Assembly (NCBI GenBank): GCA_946699065.1
Contig: CAMPDV010000194.1
Coordinates: 372,001 to 436,000 of the forward strand
DNA: 64,000 nt
Origin: Loxodes magnus
Lineage: Eukaryota > Ciliophora > Karyorelictea > Loxodida > Loxodidae
Direction of reading: 5' to 3'
Shown here: positions 59,763 to 64,000 of the stretch, one piece after another
Layout of the letters: the number at the start of each line of letters is the position of its first letter
Position numbering within the stretch: position 1 is the stretch's first letter
Made by a program: the position numbers and the translations under genes
Notes under the pieces: model-generated
What the model saw: the letters and a program-made list of their open reading frames with translations, nothing else
Told to the model about the DNA's origin: nothing
Database searches by the model: none

Positions 59763-60260
59763 ATTGTTCGAAGGTTAGCAACAAGGTCATCTTCATCAGA
59801 GGTTGGGGAAGTTAAGTACCCATAATCGACTTTATGTCTTCCTCTGCTTTGGTTTGGCCTCGAGACATAAGATTCTTAGACCTTCGACGTTGGCTTGACT
59901 TGGTTTCGTTTATTTTTAATACTGGAACGAAAAAGAAATAATATTGCGAGCTTCATCAGAGGTGGGAATTTAAGTACCCATAATTGACATATGTCGTCCT
60001 CTGCTTTGGTGATGCAATGAGACACAATCCTGCCATGTCCTTGGACCTCCAACAAGTAGAAAAGATTACGAGTATTCTTAAATTATATCAGTATTGAACA
60101 TTTTTATCAGTACTGAATAATTATACCAGTATTGAACAAGGTTTATCAGTATCTGATAATTTTATCAGTAACAAACATTCTTGTCAGTATGAAACATTTT
60201 TTAAAGAGCTGCGCACCAATGAGAGTGCTACGCGCTCTATAATCAAATTTATTTATTTAT
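59763..60260 (+). repeat. SINE-like element, copy C
   Basis: Plus orientation, full length: GTTCGAAGGTTAGC start, two CAGAGG...CCTCTG modules, short TCAGTA-type repeats at 60,085-60,200, hairpin core GCGCACCAATGAGAGTGC at 60,208-60,226, GCTCTATAATCAAA and (TTTA)n. It abuts the 5' end of the second LINE fragment in opposite orientation and lies 54 bp past the stop codon of the following gene. Confidence 0.88.
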
Positions 60261-60313
60261 CTGTTAAGTTTTTTATTTATGTCTGAAACTTTTTTACTTC
60301 ATTAAAAAGTGTT

Positions 60314-60772
60314 TCATTTTATTTTTTAATTAAAAGAGTATCTTAAATACCCATAGTATTATTCTCTGCTTATAACTGGTTAGATAATATAATATCCAAA
60401 GTATCTTACTATAAAAAGGATATTTTTGATACGATTGGTGAGACTGAGGTACTAAGCTATTTTTTATCTATAAGTATATTTTTCAATCTTTAGAATTCTT
60501 GATAGTTAATTTCCACTTTTTAGGGAATTTCGAAGTAATTTTAACGGAATAAGAAGGAACTTGTTAACTGGAGATTAACTACAGATATTTAGTAAAGCTC
60601 TTAACAAGTTAATTATCTTCTTTACTGATTTGAATTGAAATGAATTAGGGTCACTTTTTAGAAAGTAGTCGAGCATCTGTCTATGCTCATTTCATAAGAT
60701 GGCAGCTTCTTTATTTTTAGATAAAGAAGATTCGTCAAGATTATAATCCTGCGACATTTAGAAATCATCCAT
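60314..60772 (-). CDS. Hypothetical protein, 152 aa
   Basis: ATG 60770-60772 to TGA 60314-60316. Residues: M-D-D-F-Q-M-S-Q-D-Y-N-L-D-E-S-S-L-S, then W-N-E-H-R-Q-M-L-D-Y-F-L, then a helical run (S-V-K-K-I-I-N-L-L-R-A-L-L-N-I-C; F-L-L-I-P-L-K-L-L-R-N-S-L). The helical part recalls PUB/PUG-type domains, which bind p97, but the match is by impression only. The last 40 residues are Tyr-rich and may be non-coding. The W in the first third is TGA. Confidence 0.5.
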
Positions 60773-61584
60773 TTTTTGATTTTTTAATTGCATACTTTAT
60801 TTATTTTATAATATTTAAATATTTATTTCCACGTCTTAAAATTGAATAAAAATGAGATGGTGTCAAAATTTATTCAGTTAGAAGTATCAAAATTAAAAAA
60901 TTAAAAAAATAGCTGAGATCAAGCTATAAAAGGAAGCAAGCTAATCAATAGAACGTTTAAAAAGAATTATAAGCAAACAATCTGTCAGAAAAGAAATTTA
61001 ACTTAGTTAGACGAATAAAATGCATAATCTTTTAATCAAAAGTAACTAGAAACTACAATTCAAAACGTAAAATAGTTAAATGAAAAATACGAGAAAGAAT
61101 AAAATGAAAAGACTAATAAAACAAGGAAAAATAAAAATATTTTAGACTTAATTTTAAATTTTTTAAAGATAGAGATATATGTAATCTTCAAAAATAAATA
61201 TATATTACTGTCAGTTTAAATTAATATGACACTTTAAAAATGTAATAATAATTAATTTAAGTGATCCACCTTTAAAAGGCTCATCACTCTAGTGAAGTTT
61301 AATTGTTTTGTTAAATCTTAAATTTTCAATCTTCGTTTTTATTACTCTATTGAAAGATATATTTACTTGTGTTAATTTAACCTTTTTTTATATTTGTAAT
61401 ACCAGTTCAGTCAAGTTCACTATCTAGCATTTGTTTTTTTTCTTCTATCTTGCACTTAAATTAAATCTCTTAAAATTTCACTCCCTCAATACATTTTCTT
61501 TCTGTAATATGTTCTATTTGGAGTGGATTATAAACTACTGAACGATTTCTATAATTTTAAGTTTTCTTTTTACTATTTTCGTTT
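60773..61584. other. AT-rich, no gene recognised
   Basis: 5' flank of the 152-aa gene and 3' flank of an ORF1 remnant. Lys/Asn-rich readings occur on the plus strand around 60,900-61,140, but without a motif. Confidence 0.35.
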
Positions 61585-61990
61585 AAAATTGACAGCATTA
61601 TCTTACCGTATAACCAATTTTCCAACAATATAAGCATTACTTTATTCTCCTATAAAAATAAATTTTTTGTTTATCTTTAGATTCTAGATCTATAGAACGT
61701 TCATCAACATGTTTTAAATAATTAAATTTTCCATCAACTCTGCGAATTAATTGAACTTTGTTTCTAATTGTTCAATTTTCACATTTGCTGTTTATCTATT
61801 GTCATTTTTTATTCTTAGGTATTAGAAATCAGGTTTGTAATTTTTCTTTTGAGCTCTTTGTACGTATTTAAAAAATTTATGCTTTTCTTCTTTCATATTT
61901 TTGAGTTCTTTAAGTATAGTTTATTAGTCTAGTTGAGATGAATTTTTATTAAAATAGACTTTTGCAATAAATTTTGCATTTTAAATCCTA
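61585..61990 (-). pseudogene. ORF1/gag-like remnant with degenerate zinc knuckle
   Basis: The minus strand reads K-N-M-K-E-E-K-H-K-F-F-K-Y-V-Q-R-A-Q and V-K-I-E-Q-L-E-T-K-F-N-Q-F-A-E-L (coiled coil). After a frame change it gives K-Q-C-L-Y-C-W-K-I-G-Y-T-V-R-Q-C at 61,591-61,640. The spacing is that of a CCHC knuckle, but the His is Tyr. Layout matches the two other zinc-knuckle ORFs. The frame break and the lost His argue for decay. Confidence 0.5.
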
Positions 61991-62057
61991 TAAAATAATT
62001 TATTTACCATAGATGGATTAAATTATAATAATAATAATAATATACTTAAAGTTAGTA

Positions 62058-62854
62058 GAGTTTTGCATTCTCTGGAATTGCGACCGGTTCCTGCGGACAG
62101 TTTTTTTAACGTGGGTGTGATCCACGACCTTTTTATTAAGTGGAAGGTTACCACTGTAACCGTTCAAGTGGTCTTGCAAAAAGCTTTTATTTGTAGATCC
62201 CTGTTGGAGTTATTCATTGTTTATTGAGTTGTCTCCATGTTCTTTTCTGCTCTTATTCGTTTATTTTCTTTCATTATCAACAGTTTTTTAAAATATGTTG
62301 ATTTGATTTGCAACATCAACAAAGTTTGTATTATTGTCTTTATTTCGTTCTTTTTTATGATAATTTATTTTCTATATTTTCTAATCTTTTAATGAAACTT
62401 GTAGCAATCATTTCTTTTTCTGGATTCAATTCTGTTTTTAATTCTATTGGTATTTTTTCTATTTCAATTTTTGTGTAGTATTTAAAATTTTATTATGATT
62501 AAGTTCAGAGTTATTCTTCTGTTATCAATTTGCTACAAATAAGTTATCTTCTAAGTATTAGTAATTCGTTGTTCTAATCTTCTATGTTACTCATTAGTTC
62601 CCGTATTTTTCGCCTAAGTTGTAAGTTGTTTCTTCATAATTTGAGATTACTTTTTACATTTGGTCTAATTAAATTTAAAGTTTTTTATTAGTTTCGTTTT
62701 TAGGTTAATTTATCTCTATTTATCCTACCATAACTTTACCTTCTGAAGAAGAGCTTGACTCCTCCTATTGTTATTATTTTTTCTACATTTCTTTTGCCGC
62801 TTTTCTCTTTAGGTTTCTAAGTTAATTTTTTGAGAGTCGAAGAGATTAATCCAT
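62058..62854 (-). pseudogene. ORF1/gag-like paralogue of the element at 39.7-40.5 kb, one frameshift
   Basis: ATG 62852-62854 starts M-D-Q-S-L-R-L-S-K-N-Q-L-R-N-L-K-R-K-A-A, aligned with the first copy from its first residue. The poly-Ser segment, E-G-K-V-M-V-G and the coiled coil (E-L-M-S-N-I-E-D-Q-N-N-E-L-L-I-L) are present. The frame changes once near E-K/R-E-L (about 62,600). Zinc knuckle: C-W-C-C-K-S-N-Q-H-I-L-K-N-C near 62,310, then W-I-T-P-T-G-I-Y-K-Q-K-L-F. Downstream hairpins are as in the first copy. Divergence is substantial at DNA level but much lower at protein level, so both descend from coding elements. Confidence 0.7.
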
Positions 62855-64000
62855 TTTTTTTAACCTTATAGTAGATGGATTAAATTATTAGTAATTAGAT
62901 TTCCACGACATATCTTAATGTGAAGTTCTCAATAAGAATTCTGAAAAATTTACTAGGATGTAACATCTTGAAAACTATATTAGTAGCTTTGGATGTAATT
63001 AAGCTAAATATTAAGTCTATGCTTTTGAAGGATTTAAATATACAGTGAAGTAAATTTTGGTACTAAAAGAGTTTATGAAGCAAATAAGAATATTTGATTA
63101 TCTTAAAGCAAGATAAACAGAAAGAGCTTTTCTTCAGCTATTTTGGTTTATAAATTTACTAATTTCTCATACATGGAGACAGAAACTATCTGGATACTCA
63201 ACTTTATAACTTTAGATAAATAAAAGTATGTGGACAAAAGTTCTGAGATTATAGCCAACTTTGAAACATTTTTAGCCAGTTTAAAACTATAAATTAGTAT
63301 AATAATTTAGCAATGAAAGTCAACTCAAGACTTTTAATTTTAGTAAAAGTTAGCATATTTTAGATAAGAAGTTTAATGTAATAACCAAAGTAAACTTATA
63401 TTTAAATTCTTAATATATGAAGCTAATTATTAATTTTTACTATCTATATCAATAAAAGGGATTTAAATCTTCGTTGTAAATATAGTCATTATTATGGTTT
63501 TCTCTATTAAGATATGCTATTAAGTTATTCATTTGAAATCAAAGATACAAATTAAATTTTTTAAATTTTACGAAAAAGAAGTCTTAATGGTAAAAAATAT
63601 CCTTAAATGATATTTCCATAAATAATTATTGTATATTTTTGATAAAAACTTAAAATGCTAAGTCTTAGAATTATAGAAGTATTTTTAGTTCTATAGATAT
63701 AATCCAAATTATTTAAAGTATTATATTACTTTAAAGAAGATAATTAATATATTTAATTAATCTTCCTTAAACATCAAAAGGGAATATTAATTTTTAAAGA
63801 AAGCTTATAAAATTAGAATGCAAATTTCAGATGTTATGAGATGTTTCCCTTCTCTATCAACTTTAAATATAGAAATGATGTAATAGTTAAATTGAAACGA
63901 AAGTTGCTTAAATCATTACTTTTGCCTAGTTTTTTTAATTCTTAAAAGTAAAAACAGATTTAAACTAGTTATTATTTCTTTATAAAAGATTATAATTATT
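62855..64000. other. AT-rich, no gene recognised
   Basis: The last 1.1 kb contains no frame or repeat that I can support. Confidence 0.4.

Overview
The window comes from the nuclear genome of a ciliate, most likely a karyorelict of the Loxodes type. The key evidence is the genetic code. Conserved proteins read correctly only if TAA and TAG are glutamine and in-frame TGA is tryptophan, while the genes also end at TGA. Examples are the FD-W near the casein kinase 1 C-terminus, the D-W-M of a cyclin box, the kelch W and the W of many MORN motifs. Introns look very short (19 nt in casein kinase 1, about 20 nt in a zinc-ribbon gene) and base composition is very AT-rich. Because only TGA can stop, standard ORF calling fails here, and most standard-code ORFs are shadows on the wrong strand.

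Region 1 (1-33 kb) is gene-dense. It holds a MORN-repeat protein cut by the left edge (-), casein kinase 1 (+), several coiled-coil proteins (-), a giant NACHT-type STAND ATPase of about 1830 aa with a C-terminal zinc-finger region (+), a 292-aa coiled-coil protein (-), two neighbouring cyclins on the same strand (-), further coiled-coil coding on the minus strand, and a 432-aa unknown (+).

Region 2 (35-39 kb) holds a small possible RPA-like zinc-ribbon protein. Next to it is a RING-ubiquitin-like gene that runs directly into the most striking feature of the window. This is a tandem array of more than 40 intron-like units (GTA...AG, mostly 16-24 nt) separated by spacers that are almost always exactly 3 nt, with the reading frame kept on both sides.

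Region 3 (39-64 kb) is AT-rich and full of retroelements. It contains a decayed LINE (zinc knuckle, APE endonuclease, reverse transcriptase, C-terminal CCHC), a second LINE fragment fused to it, three gag/ORF1-like zinc-knuckle ORFs, and four SINE-like copies that share the LINE's 3' hairpin and (TTTA)n tail. Between them lie tRNA-Lys(CTT), a GC-rich Pol III-type RNA candidate, a kelch protein and a 152-aa protein. Long AT-rich stretches show no recognisable gene.

All reading was done by eye. Exon boundaries inside the coiled-coil genes are approximate, and no similarity search was run.
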